From Chara braunii (lineage: Eukaryota > Streptophyta > Charophyceae > Charales > Characeae), in the NCBI GenBank assembly GCA_003427395.1, contig BFEA01000042.1, positions 4,563,026-4,589,209 of the forward strand: 26,184 nucleotides of DNA, written 5' to 3'. Shown here piece by piece: positions 16,403 to 25,660 of this stretch. The position numbers were made by a program, and so were the translations under genes. Within the stretch, counting starts at the first letter, position 1. The number at the start of each line of letters is the position of its first letter. Under the pieces are notes generated by a model that saw only the letters and a program-made list of their open reading frames with translations, did not search any database and was not told the origin of the DNA.

Positions 16403-16925
16403 GTGAGGAACAATTGTGTTTGGGTTCACTCACACCAGCCAGAACAGAATACAACCCGACATGGGGCTCAGGATCAAAATGAGGTGCTCCCACAACCCTG
16501 CCTGGGGACTCCGCATCACTCCCTCGCCCCGATGGAACTCACTGAGGAACCCCTGCCCGAGCCGACCCCACCTCTCCACGGAGCGATGCAGGGACCTCAG
16601 CAGGATAGGCAACAGTGTGCATCTCCCCAAAACATGGAACTGGACCCACGGCCTCAGGCTTTACCGGACCCCCGTGACAAAAAATGGTCCCAGAAAAAAA
16701 ATCATTCAAAAAAGGATTAAAGCGATAGCTGATTGGGCATTGCACGTCTACCTCAAAGATACTGAGGTACAGATTGCCGAGTCCCTGCCACCCCATTATT
16801 GGGAGGTCATTGCGGATATGATTGCTACATGCCCCCCGATGTTGGAAACAGTGGACGCGTTCCGTGCTTGTGCGGATATAGACTGGCCATATATCGCCAT
16901 CCTCGCGGAAGGCGTGGTGGACTAA
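16403..16925 (+). pseudogene. LINE ORF1, C-terminal segment
   Basis: The proline-rich frame runs to about 16700 (DPRDKKWSQKKNHSKK). The sequence then shifts frame into a compact, non-repetitive segment: IKAIADWALHVYLKDTEVQI, then ESLPPHYWEVIADMIATCPP and DIDWPYIAILAEGVVD, with a stop at 16923. This segment looks folded rather than low-complexity and may be the conserved C-terminus of the ORF1 product. I do not recognise the family. It lies 48 bp before the ORF2 start used here. Confidence 0.45.
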
Positions 16926-16973
16926 GTAATCAGATGCAGTCTCTTCAAGATCCCCACGGCCGATCAGTCTGCC

Positions 16974-18572
16974 ATGCAGCAGTCCCCTGCCCATCTAGTA
17001 CAACAAAATGCCACCTCTGTCGTCAATTTGGATTACAAAGCCCATGAGTTGCATCCTCCCCCAAAGCACCTTCTCACAAAACTGGACATCCTGCCCTCTA
17101 TTCAAAGCGGCGTCCAAGACACCGGGGACTCACACATACAACGACCGCCTCAAGACAGACCTAAACCAATAGACCTCCTCTCCTCTTCAGAGGAAGACCA
17201 CAGCGAGACAGAGGACCGAAGGATTGAAGCCCTGGCCGGCCTGGACGCCCAGGAGGAACAGCGGGGGTCGCCCCCCAAAATGGTGACAAGGGGGAGGATG
17301 AGAGACTGGGTGGGGAGGCAAGAATTATGGGACCTATCAAATCTTAAAGAGAATGTGCTACTACTTCCGACAATGGTAGACACCTCCCGTGGCCAGCTGT
17401 CTATTGGTCTCCTTAAAACGGAACCCCAGTATTGCAAACTACCCACTGGTTTGGCTATGATGGGGTGGAAGGGCAAGCCGGAGCTCGGACTCATTGCAGC
17501 CCACTTGCACAACCCTCTTTTCACAGCACCCGCTACCCCGCCTGCTCAATCTAACATGCCCTCCACCCCTCCCCTCCCCTCGGGCACTGTTATCCCTCCC
17601 TCCCCTCCCTCGCCACACCCACCTCCTCGCCCTCCCCGCCCGCTACCGGAACCTATACCGCCTGTGCCCACCCCCCCCCCTATGAGAAAGGTGCCACTGT
17701 GGGAGAAAGCTCTCAAAAAAGCAGACATGGATGTGCGATCAATCAATGTCAACGGTCTGGCAGCCTCGACACAACCAAAGGTGCAAGCGATATGGGACAT
17801 GATCCGTTCCAACGACCCCGCCTACTGGCCTGATGCGGTGTGCGTGCAGGAAACACACCTACTAGATAACCCGGCGCACAAGGATAAGGCGCAACAAATA
17901 TGGCCTTACCAAGCCTTCCACGCCTACTCTAAACATTACCACTCAGCAGGAGTGGCAATCTGGCTCCCGCCTACATCGAGGCTCAAGCCTGTGGAGGTGT
18001 TGAGAGACGAAGACCATGGAAGATGGTTGCTTATCAAGGCCAGGTGGGATGATGAGGAAATCTGTCTCGCATCCGTGTACGCTCCTAATAGTGCTAACAC
18101 ACCGCCAGAAAGAGCAGACTTCTTTTTGCAGCTCCTTCGTGTGCTCCCTACGGACTCTCCTCTTATCTTGGCTGGCAACTTCAACCTTGCACCGGACCCT
18201 GTGATAGATAGGAGAAGTCAATCTCAGCAGGATGGACCGCCCCAGTCGCTGCAGCAGCAAGGTCTTGATACCCTCATGTTCAATCAACTTATGGCGGAAC
18301 TTCAGCTGGTGGATTCATATAGAACTATACACCCTACCAAGCAAGCGTTCACATGTATCAGAGCCAGGGAAGGAAATGGCATGTCAAATTCTAGAATCGA
18401 TCTCATACTCCTTTCAAAAGACCTAGCGGGCCCCTTGATAGAGGCCGCCATACTGCCCTTCAGCCCCTCGCGGTCCTTCGACCATAAGATGACCGTCGTG
18501 GCGCTGGTCTTACGAGTTTCTTCAAACTCAACACATCGCTTATTAAACTACACCCTTTTCAGCGATGTGTGA
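16974..18572 (+). pseudogene. LINE ORF2, N-terminal extension and endonuclease domain
   Basis: An open frame of 532 codons. Residues 1-250 are a spacer with an acidic serine patch (DLLSSSEEDHSETEDRR) and a proline-rich run before the enzyme. From residue 252 (MDVRSINVNGLA) it is an exonuclease/endonuclease/phosphatase domain: N258, E293 in VCVQETHL, VYAPN, SRID (473-476) and FDHK with H504. In L1-type elements this domain nicks target DNA for reverse transcription. The motif normally written GDFN reads GNFN here (N at residue 402, codon AAC at 18177), losing an active-site aspartate. The frame ends at a frameshift in GATGTGTGA near 18567. ATG 16974 is a tentative start; another ATG at 16936 is in a different frame. 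Confidence 0.85.
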
Positions 18573-19482
18573 AAGAATACTAGGAATACTGGCAAACCAA
18601 AAAACAGGATACAGTGTCGGTAGTCGAATGGTTCAATCGTGGAGTGGCTCAGCTGAGAGAAACAGTGAAAAAATTCTCCATAAAAAGGGCAAGGGAGCGG
18701 AAAGCAGTTGTCGAGGACCTCCTCAACACTCTCGAAAAATGGGACGACCAGCTTTCCTCTGCTCCCTTGGATAACACCGTGTATTGCAACCTACAGCAGG
18801 CGAGAGACCGCCTGCAAGAACATTTGAAAGCCCAAGCAGAGGCCTGGAGGATTCAAGCAAAAATCAAGCGAGCTCACACAAAGGGGACCATGGCAAAATC
18901 CTTCTCTCAAAAAGCTAAGGTGAGAGCCAGACAAGCCGTTGTCGTCTCGCTCAAGCACCCGCTCCACGAGAATAGTCTGTAGGCCACCAACCCATACCTG
19001 GTTACCGAATATGCTGCAAAATACTACCAGGACCTGTTCACTTCTAAGACAGTTCTCAGACCGGCCGACAGTGTCGCAAATGCGAGACAAGAACTGTTGA
19101 ACAACCTTGAATCGATGCTCTCGCAGGATCACCGTGACGCTCTTGAACCGCCCCTCAACCGGACAGAGCTCTACACTGCCCTCCATCAAATGGAGGATGA
19201 CAAAACGCCTGGTTTAGACTCATTCCCCAAAGAATTTTGGCTCCCCTTCTGGAACACATTCGAAACGGACCTGCTCGACTATGTAAATGCTGTCCAGACT
19301 GACGGCTCCTTTGGGGGCCTACTCAACCAAGGGGTCACCACCCTCCTTTATAAGAAGAGCGCAAAGAACGAGGTCAGGAATTACAGACCCATAACCTTGC
19401 TGCCGGTTCCCTACAAAATGGTCGCCAAAGCGTTTTCTAATCGCATGCTCCCCCACATGACACACCTCATTCACCCGACCAA
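18569..19482 (+). pseudogene. LINE ORF2, linker and first part of reverse transcriptase
   Basis: Frame 2 continues from the frameshift (VKEY, stop 18581, EYWQTKKQDTVSVVEWFNRG). It passes a coiled, charged linker, a stop at 18980 and YYQDLFTSK. It then enters the RT N-terminal motifs: MEDDKTPGLDSFPKEFW, GVTTLLYKKSAKNEVRNYRP and ITLLPVPYKMVAKAFSNRML. These are standard for L1/Tx1-type RTs. At about 19478-19482 one base appears missing, and the conserved SGFIPERIIQDNILLVNE continues in frame 1. Confidence 0.85.
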
Positions 19483-20107
19483 TCCGGCTTCATACCTGAA
19501 AGGATTATACAAGACAATATCCTTTTGGTGAATGAGACGATAAAATATGCAAGACAGAGGAAAAAGGAAGCGGCGATCCTTTTTATCGACTTTGAGAAAG
19601 CCTACGATCATGTGGACTGGATCTTCCTCGACCTGTGCATGCAAATACTGAATTTCGGCCCTGCTTTTAGGAGATGGGTCGACACCCTTCACAAAACGGC
19701 GACGACGAATATCATGGTGAACGGCCACCTATCGAACCCATTTCCGCTTCAGAGATCCGTCGGACAAGGTGACCCCATTGCCCCACTGTTGTTTGTTATA
19801 GTGATGGAAACACTTGCCGCGACCATCAGAGCTAACCCAAAAATAGAGAAGATTGACGTGCCTGAAATTCCCCACACTCGCATTCCCGTCACATCGCTGT
19901 TTGCTGACGACCTTACAGTACTCATCAAATCCAACCCCTCCTCTTTGCATGCGCTGGTCACAACCATACACAAATTCTCCATAGCATCTGATATGGTGGT
20001 GAACTGGGGGTCCAAAACGGAGGGGTGGTGGCTTCACCCCCACGACCTCGCTCGCCCCCCCCGACCTGCCTATAACATGAAAACCGAGACAAGAGGCTAT
20101 ACGGATA
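19483..20107 (+). pseudogene. LINE ORF2, reverse transcriptase core
   Basis: This holds the catalytic palm. Motif A is ILFIDFEKAYDHVDW, then motif B is SVGQGDPIAPLLFVIVMETL, and motif C is FADD (19900-19911). The first aspartate of motif A and both aspartates of FADD are present, so the RT active site itself is intact. VNWGSKTEGWWL matches the thumb-side K-E/T-G motif. Near 20104 a single missing base breaks the expected YLGV motif (GGATACTAGGGG), shifting to frame 2. The same open frame runs on meaninglessly to 20145. Confidence 0.9.
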
Positions 20108-20950
20108 CTAGGGGTGCGTCTTACAGCACTGGGCCCTCCGCCTGACCACGGAGCATCCCTAGTAGAGGAGGCCCTCAGGAGAATGGCCAGGTGGAAGGGA
20201 CTGCACACATCGATAGTGGGAAGGGCGTTGGCCCTCAATATAGCTATCTTCTCTGCAATGTGGTATAAGGCAGCATGCTGGCCGATCCCGCCCAAGCAGC
20301 TGCAGAGGCTGAGAAGGGCGGCTGCAACATATGTCTGGAAAAACGACCACAAGGACCCCATGTTCCTGTCCAGAGTGGCATGGGACAGCATTGCCCAACC
20401 AAGATCGAAGGGGGGGCTGGCTGTCTTGGAGCCGCAAGACCAACTAAAAGCACTATCTTTCAAAATCGTCACCCGCCTATTGATGGGAAACGACGTTCTG
20501 TGGGCCCCCTATGCCCACATTCAAATTGCAAATCTCGCTCCCTCCTCTCCCCAGGAAAGACAAGTTCACCCACTGCAATGGCTGACCAACCCAGCATGGC
20601 CGATCCCTGGATCGAATGCGTCAACTGCCGCTCTTTCTCCCGAACAAATCCAAACAAGAAGGGACATATCCAATGATCCATTGTGGGCCAACATGGTGAA
20701 ATTATGGAGAGAAATGGGGCCCCAACATATCCCTCCCGCCCTGAGGTGGCAAGAGATAGTTAGGCAACCACTGTTCGGGAACCCCAACATATGTGATGAC
20801 CAAGGAAATCCGTTCCAGCTGTCCAGTCGATCGCAGTGGAGACAGTGGGTAGCCAAAGGGGTCTTCTCTGTGGGCGACATTTGGGATTGTCAACGTGGAG
20901 CATGGAAAACCGCTGACCAAATGAAGGACCAGTTGAGATATGTTAGGTAA
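20106..20950 (+). pseudogene. LINE ORF2, thumb and post-RT region
   Basis: In frame 2 after the YLG frameshift: EEALRRMARWKGLHTSIVGR, LALNIAIFSAMWYKA, RAAATYVWKNDHK and SKGGLAVLEPQDQLKALSFK. This W-LS-GR...LW...F-W...GGL...N/Q-AL-K arrangement is the usual region after the RT in L1 and Tx1 ORF2 proteins. The frame ends at TAA 20948, beyond which homologous-looking sequence continues in the same frame. Confidence 0.75.
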
Positions 20951-22132
20951 AGACAACATCACCTTAACCGCCTCACCGAGGCCATACCCCTTGCATGGAT
21001 CCTCCCCCTGAAAAAGGGCCCCACAATTGAACAGGGGGACTGGGTTGTCCACTAGTCCCGCATTGGGCCCCCGAGTCTGATTTACAAGGTGGCAGAAGTC
21101 ATGCTTCTAACGGCCCACCTACAGGTATATGATGTGCTTTCCTTGGGCGCTTCTTGCTCACTGCCGCTAGCAGGACAAGGCCCAAAGCTGGCGGGTCTGG
21201 TTAGGATACAGGTATTTAAAAACACAGACCACTCCCACTTTGTGTTTCGGTCGTCCTCGCCCATCTCGCTCCTCCCTTTCGATCCGGCGGAATGGCAACG
21301 GCCTCAGAATGGTGCCGCTGACCCTGTCAAACTATGGAATTACACGGTCAAACAGGGATATCGTGTTGTACACAAAACGCAGTCTACAAGAAGAGCGGTG
21401 CAAAAGAGGTGGGAAAAAGACTCTATTCTGCCATCGAGGGATCTCGCTGATTTCAGTTGGGCCCGATATTCGCACATAATGCCAACATCCCACCGGGCCC
21501 TCCAATGGCAGATATTATACCGCTGTCTTCCTACCCCGGACTGGCTCGTCTCACGGACTGATCTGGAGCAGAAAGGCCTCCTATTACCCATCTGCAGCTA
21601 CTGCGATTGGTTCTCCCAACCTTCCCGAGCCACTGTTGAGCACTGCCTACTAGGGTGCCCAATGGTGACCCAGATCTGGAGATGGTGGGAGGGGGCTTGG
21701 ACGGTCCTTACAGGTTCACAATTCCCATGGGATCCGAAACTCCTGCTCCTTGGGAACCCGAACTCTCCCCGTGCAGACTGGTCCCCCTACGAGAGGAATT
21801 TGTTTCACATAACAAGAATCGAACTCCTCATGCTCGCCTGGAGGATGCGCTGCTCTTATGAGCGAAAGCAGCATACTTTCACCACCCCCCACGCAAAGGA
21901 GCATCTGTCACAGTATCTGGCCGGGAGGCTGAGAGCAGCGTGGGATTGCACCAAAAAACAAATCCAAAAACTTAGCGACGACCCCATCCTCATGGCGGCA
22001 CAAAAACAGACCAAGGAGCAGGAACTAACGACTGCTTTCACCGACGAATGGCTGGGCCCACAGAGAGCCATGCCGGATCTTCAGGACTCCCACCTACAAT
22101 GGAAGAACTGGAGAAAGGATGAACACGAATGA
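20951..22132 (+). pseudogene. LINE ORF2, C-terminal region with zf-RVT-like knuckle
   Basis: The same frame continues through a stop at 21053 and then is open from 21089 to the TGA at 22130-22132. HRALQWQILYRCLPTPDWLV precedes a knuckle with C at 21593, C at 21602, H at 21641 (VEHCLLGC) and C at 21656, then PMVTQIWRWW. This matches the zinc-binding region at the end of many plant and animal LINE ORF2 proteins (Pfam zf-RVT), thought to help bind the element RNA. The C-terminus (ERKQHTFTTPHAKEHLSQYL... WKNWRKDEHE) is basic. Confidence 0.8.
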
Positions 22133-22611
22133 CCCCTTAGGCCGTATTCTCATTTCGGGATCCCGCTTGCAGCAGTTCCTCCCTCCTTTACCCTCCTCCC
22201 CGGATGATTACGTGGATGCCCTTTCCCCCCCCCCTCGCCCCCCTGCTTTGCCCACCCGCCCTTCTCCCAGTCACACCCCCCACCCCGCCTACTTTCACCA
22301 TCGGAAGATTGGAGATACAGCGACTACCGGGCATCTGCAGGAATAGACTCGATAAGAGACAGCGGCAGAAGGAATCACGAGACGCAAGGAGGTGTGGTGT
22401 GGAGTGCTGGCCTGCATGACCCCCAGATCACACAGATCACATACAGGTCATAGGCCTGCAGAAGGTGTCTTAATGTCGAATGGAAGGGTCGACCACCGGG
22501 GGAGGGAGCAGGCTGCTGCGTCCATAGGATATGTTGTGGAGTGATGGGCTGTACGTTCTTCACGCCATACGCCTCATACGCAGATTATAATTTTCCTCAT
22601 CGATGGCCTGC
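22133..22611 (+). other. LINE 3' region
   Basis: C-rich tract (22180-22300), then mixed sequence without a gene. No poly(A) tail or tandem 3' repeat is visible, so the end of the element is not defined. It may lie near 22600, where composition changes to AT-rich. Confidence 0.4.
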
Positions 22612-22640
22612 AGAGGGTTTGGGGTTTAGGGTTTAAATAA
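22612..22640. repeat. Short telomere-like motif (TTTAGGG variants)
   Basis: GGGTTTGGGGTTTAGGGTTT is two to three plant-type telomere units with one variant. It is too short to be more than suggestive. Confidence 0.35.
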
Positions 22641-22916
22641 GGCTGGAAAAAGGGTTTAATCTTTGTATACAGGACAAGGTATGGGGTCTAGGAGTTAAAT
22701 GATGCTCAAATAAAGTCTGAATTTCCTATAAATGAGATAACAGACTGTCGACAACAAACTGGGAGCTGCGTTTTTGGGCAGGTCAACAACATAACAAGTG
22801 CTCCATAATGGGACGGGTAACATTAGCAGCTCTGAGGGAAATGGGGTCTCGGGTGGTAAAACAAAACTTGGTCGTTGCCCACATTAAGTGATAAGCAAAC
22901 TCTGTATTCCATGATG
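22641..22916. other. No gene recognised
   Basis: AT-rich unique-looking sequence. No domain, RNA gene or clear repeat. Confidence 0.4.
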
Positions 22917-23044
22917 TACAACGGGACGCTGGACCCGGTTTCCAGCAGGTGCCGCTCCCCACCAATAGATGGAGCAGCCCGACTGATAAGGCCTCAATCC
23001 TGACGGTTCTCTCACCACCGCCGGGATTGTGGGCTTACGCGGGG

Positions 23045-23076
<32 letters not shown>
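22917..23076 (+). mobile_element. Fullest SINE-like copy with 28-A tail
   Basis: The head GGGACGCTGGACCCGGTTTC is followed by CAGCAGGTGCCGCTCCCCAC, CAATAGATGGAGC, GGTTCTCTCACCACCGCCGG, GGGCTTACGCGGGGCTTT and 28 A (23049-23076). It is about 130 bp without the tail. The parts recur separately elsewhere: the head at 4869, 4926, 6219, 9330 and 23264, the 3' half at 3393-3450. I see no clear Pol III A and B boxes, so tRNA origin is unproven. The poly(A) fits copying by an L1-type LINE. No convincing target duplication was found for this copy. Confidence 0.75.
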
Positions 23077-23078
<2 letters not shown>

Positions 23079-23263
23079 ACTGATTCCCAAAGACCTGGCA
23101 GATGGTCAGGAAAAGAGCAAGCACTAGAGTACAGACTCGCGAAGGGAAGGTTCCCAACAAATCTCAAATCCAGATATATTTGGTTTTCGGTTCCAACTAA
23201 TCGGATAGCAGTTCAAAATGGATCAACTCAAATGAAAGTCATGTTAGTTAGCAGAGACTCTGC

Positions 23264-23315
23264 CAGTGGGCCCGTTTCCCAGTAAGTGATGCCTCCTACC
23301 AATGGATAGCAGCCA
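23264..23315 (+). mobile_element. SINE-like head fragment
   Basis: GTGGGCCCGTTTCCCAGTAA, then TGATGCCTCCTACCAATGGA, a diverged version of the family head and its ACCAATAGAT segment. No tail. Confidence 0.5.
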
Positions 23316-23360
23316 TTGACAAGCGGTGCCCTCAAGTAGAGGCTGCTCTTTTAACCCCAG

Positions 23361-23471
23361 CTACCGTCTTCCCCTGAACATAAAGCAACCCCAACTTGAC
23401 TGTATCAGACCGGAAATCCAGCTTGTATACATTTATAGTGAGGGAGCGTCATGTTCGGGGGAAGACAGTAG
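23361..23471. mobile_element. MITE-like element D
   Basis: The ends CTACCGTCTTCCCCTGAACA and TGTTCGGGGGAAGACAGTAG (the latter from about 23452) are inverted with two differences. The reverse complement of the interior aligns with element C at 4581 (GTATACAAGCT, TTTCCGG, GATACAG). The two copies lie in opposite orientation. No coding capacity. Confidence 0.85.
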
Positions 23472-24812
23472 TCACCCCCTTGCAGATGTTTCTTAGAAAA
23501 AAACGAAAAAGCCCTCACGATTATCCTCATGTGCTCTCCTGCTATTTTCACTTGTTCGTTAAATTGAATGTGTTTCAGAATGTCTTTCAAGTTCCTCGTT
23601 GCATCCACGTTGAAGTGCATTCACTTGGTTGTTTTTATCAGCAAATATTTTCTTTAACACTTTAGTGAGTGTTCTAACTGCAGACTATTGGACTCAGAAA
23701 GGATAAACAGATTTGCCTCTTACTATTTAAGTTTTTGTCTTTGCTCATCGTGAAGGCATTTTGTATCCTTCCATGCTCTTCAGTGAATTAAACTATGACC
23801 GCATATCCTTCATAATCTTTTTTTTTTAAACACTTACTCCAATCTATTCATGAGGAGCAGCATGTGCCGGGAAACGGGTCCGATGTCCCTAATAATGAGA
23901 ATACAATAATGAGAATTGATGATGACTTGATGATGATTTGTCGACGATTAGTGTGATTAAGATTGTCTCGAAGTTTTATCAGCTTCCATTGAGAAGATGT
24001 GACCAGTTTAGTTGTGAAAAACTATAGAAAGCTATACAACATCAACAAAACCTAGCCTCACCATCCCTGAGCCACACCTAGCTTCCCCTATTTGAGATAC
24101 AACACCCCAGAGATAGTAACCTCCTAACCAATACTAGCCACAGTTGCCATGTTCTTGCTACCAAGACTATACCCAGCCCCTTAGGTAAAGTATCGCACAC
24201 AATCTGCTTTTGAGGGTAAGCGGTATTGTCTACATCTCCCCCAGCCAGAGTAGATTATCCCTTGCAATTTGCCCATCATGATGCTCTCTCCAATGTATTT
24301 ACAACCTACCTTGTGAAGCCCCTGCAGAGCAGTGCTCATCCCTTTCCTTGGGACCATCCTACCAACTTTTGAAATAATATGACACACAGGAGAGGAACAA
24401 AATTTGCTAAGAGGAAAAAAATGCCCGACCAATTTTAGTATTCAGATTTTTTAGAATAAGATATTAAACTAAGACTTTCCTACTACGAAAACTGCAATGG
24501 GAAATCCATAAAAATATCAGGCGTGAAAACACATGTGACAGCCTGGGATAGAAGGAATCAGGAAGTTTTGCACTTCTTCAAATTCACTAATGGTTAATAG
24601 GTGGTGTCATTTTCGATGAATTTTCAGTTATAAAGGAAGGGGCTTATCTCAAAACATCACTTGATTTAAACTTAACATGCCCACTAACTTTGGACATGTT
24701 AAAATCAGCACATTTGCAGATGTCATTCTCATTTGCAAAATATTTGTGATTATGTAGAGTATATGCTACATATCTAGCTTTAATCCATATGATACATAAC
24801 TTCTTCTACAAC
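23472..24812. other. AT-rich gene-free stretch
   Basis: No supported gene. A diverged minus-strand SINE-like head (GGGACATCGGACCCGTTTCC when reversed) lies at 23866-23892. A small minus-strand frame at 24181-24432 has no recognisable domain, and its surroundings show no splice or codon signal I could defend. Confidence 0.4.
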
Positions 24813-25525
24813 AGGCCCCGGGCCGACCTCCGTACGTACGGACGTTCGGGGTCCCGTTCAGGGTCCGAACCCGAAGGCATTCGGCCCCCGCCAAAAATTA
24901 TTTTGTGGCCTATAACTAATTTTGTTTTCTGACTTTTTTTTGTGAGTTCTCTATGACGTGTCATACATGCCTATAAATTTTGATGTTATTTGGCTCAGCC
25001 AAATAAGAATTACAAATCGCCAAAGATGGCGGCGTCAAAACGTGCTCGCCCACATTTTTTTTTCACTTTTTACTTTTTGTTTTCAGTTTAGTTCGGGGAC
25101 TAAACAATTTTATTGTTTTTGAAACTTTTTTTTAGTGGGTTTTGCATTATGTGAAGTACACATCTGTAAATTTTCAGGGCATTTGGTTATGCCAAAACAA
25201 AATGAAAAATCACTAAAGATAGGGGTGTCGAAAACGTGCTCGCACACTCACTAAATTTACTTCTCTTTTTGTTGTTTTTTTATACAAGTATTTGTTCTTC
25301 TTATTTATTTGTTTTTTTCAAATTTGGTAAGGAATTTGGATGTAATGCTCAGGCAAATCTTGTTTATTTTTTTTTTCTTCATAACATATCTTTTTTACAA
25401 TTTTTTTTGAATTTTTATATTTTTATTTGTAATTTTTTTGGTCCGCGTTCGGCCCGAACGGCCGAACACATCCCCAAGGGGTCCCATACGTTCAGGCGTT
25501 CGGGGGCCCGTCCTGAACGCCAGTT
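24813..25525. repeat. Approximately 820-bp repeat, copy 1 (possible non-autonomous transposon)
   Basis: It has GC-rich ends rich in GTTCGG words around an AT-rich interior. The left end is GACCTCCGTACGTACGGACG with GGCATTCGGCCCCCGCC; the right end has GGCCGAACACATCCCC and CGTTCGGGGGCCCGTCC. The right end reversed shows loose inverted similarity to the left (GGG..CC..GG-AT-TTCGGCC...CCAAAAA). The interior holds two related sub-units 191 bp apart, each with a T run, a TTTGGC-GCCAAA type hairpin, GCCAAAGATGGCGG-like and AAAACGTGCTCGC words (about 24938-25055 and 25122-25250). No coding capacity. Confidence 0.7.
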
Positions 25526-25532
25526 ACCTTGA

Positions 25533-25605
25533 TTATATATATATATATATATTGTGACGATATATATATATATATATCGTCACAAATATATATATATATA
25601 TATAC
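25533..25605. repeat. (AT)n tract with a perfect 34-bp palindrome
   Basis: TTGTGACG (25552-25559), an alternating AT core (25560-25577) and CGTCACAA (25578-25585) form a perfect palindrome flanked by more AT dinucleotides on both sides. A cruciform or hairpin is likely. It lies exactly between the two large repeats. Confidence 0.9.
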
Positions 25606-25616
25606 AGGGTCACCAG

Positions 25617-25660
25617 CCCGTACGTACGGAGGTCCCCGGGCAGACCTCCGTACGTACGGG
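25617..25660. repeat. Perfect 18-bp inverted repeat at start of repeat copy 2
   Basis: CCCGTACGTACGGAGGTC (25617-25634) is followed after 8 bases by its exact reverse complement (25643-25660). Each arm contains the nested palindrome CGTACGTACG. Copy 1 has only the right arm. Confidence 0.92.

Larger units (their letters stand above)
11754..22600 (+). mobile_element. Degenerate L1/Tx1-like LINE (non-LTR retrotransposon)
   Basis: The plus-strand order is a C-rich leader, ORF1 (12024-16925) with a DUF4283-like region and zinc knuckle, ORF2 (16974-22132) with apurinic-type endonuclease, reverse transcriptase and zf-RVT-like knuckle, then a C-rich 3' region. This is the layout of L1-type non-LTR elements, which copy their RNA by nicking the target and priming on it. 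No LTRs, integrase or RNase H were seen. Both reading frames are broken, so it is a dead copy. Boundaries are uncertain. The 5' side may include the monomer repeats from 9990, and I found no clear poly(A) tail or target duplication at the 3' side. Confidence 0.9.

Noticed and set aside
11754-22600. LTR retrotransposon or viral polyprotein reading of the long coding strand
   Set aside because: There are no LTRs, protease, integrase or RNase H. The endonuclease is of the apurinic (EEP) type and the RT motifs are of the non-LTR type.
22612-22640. Interstitial telomere
   Set aside because: Only two to three imperfect TTTAGGG-like units, so it is noted as a weak motif and not as a telomeric array.
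24181-24432. 83-codon minus-strand frame as a small gene
   Set aside because: No domain, no supporting context, and a length expected by chance.
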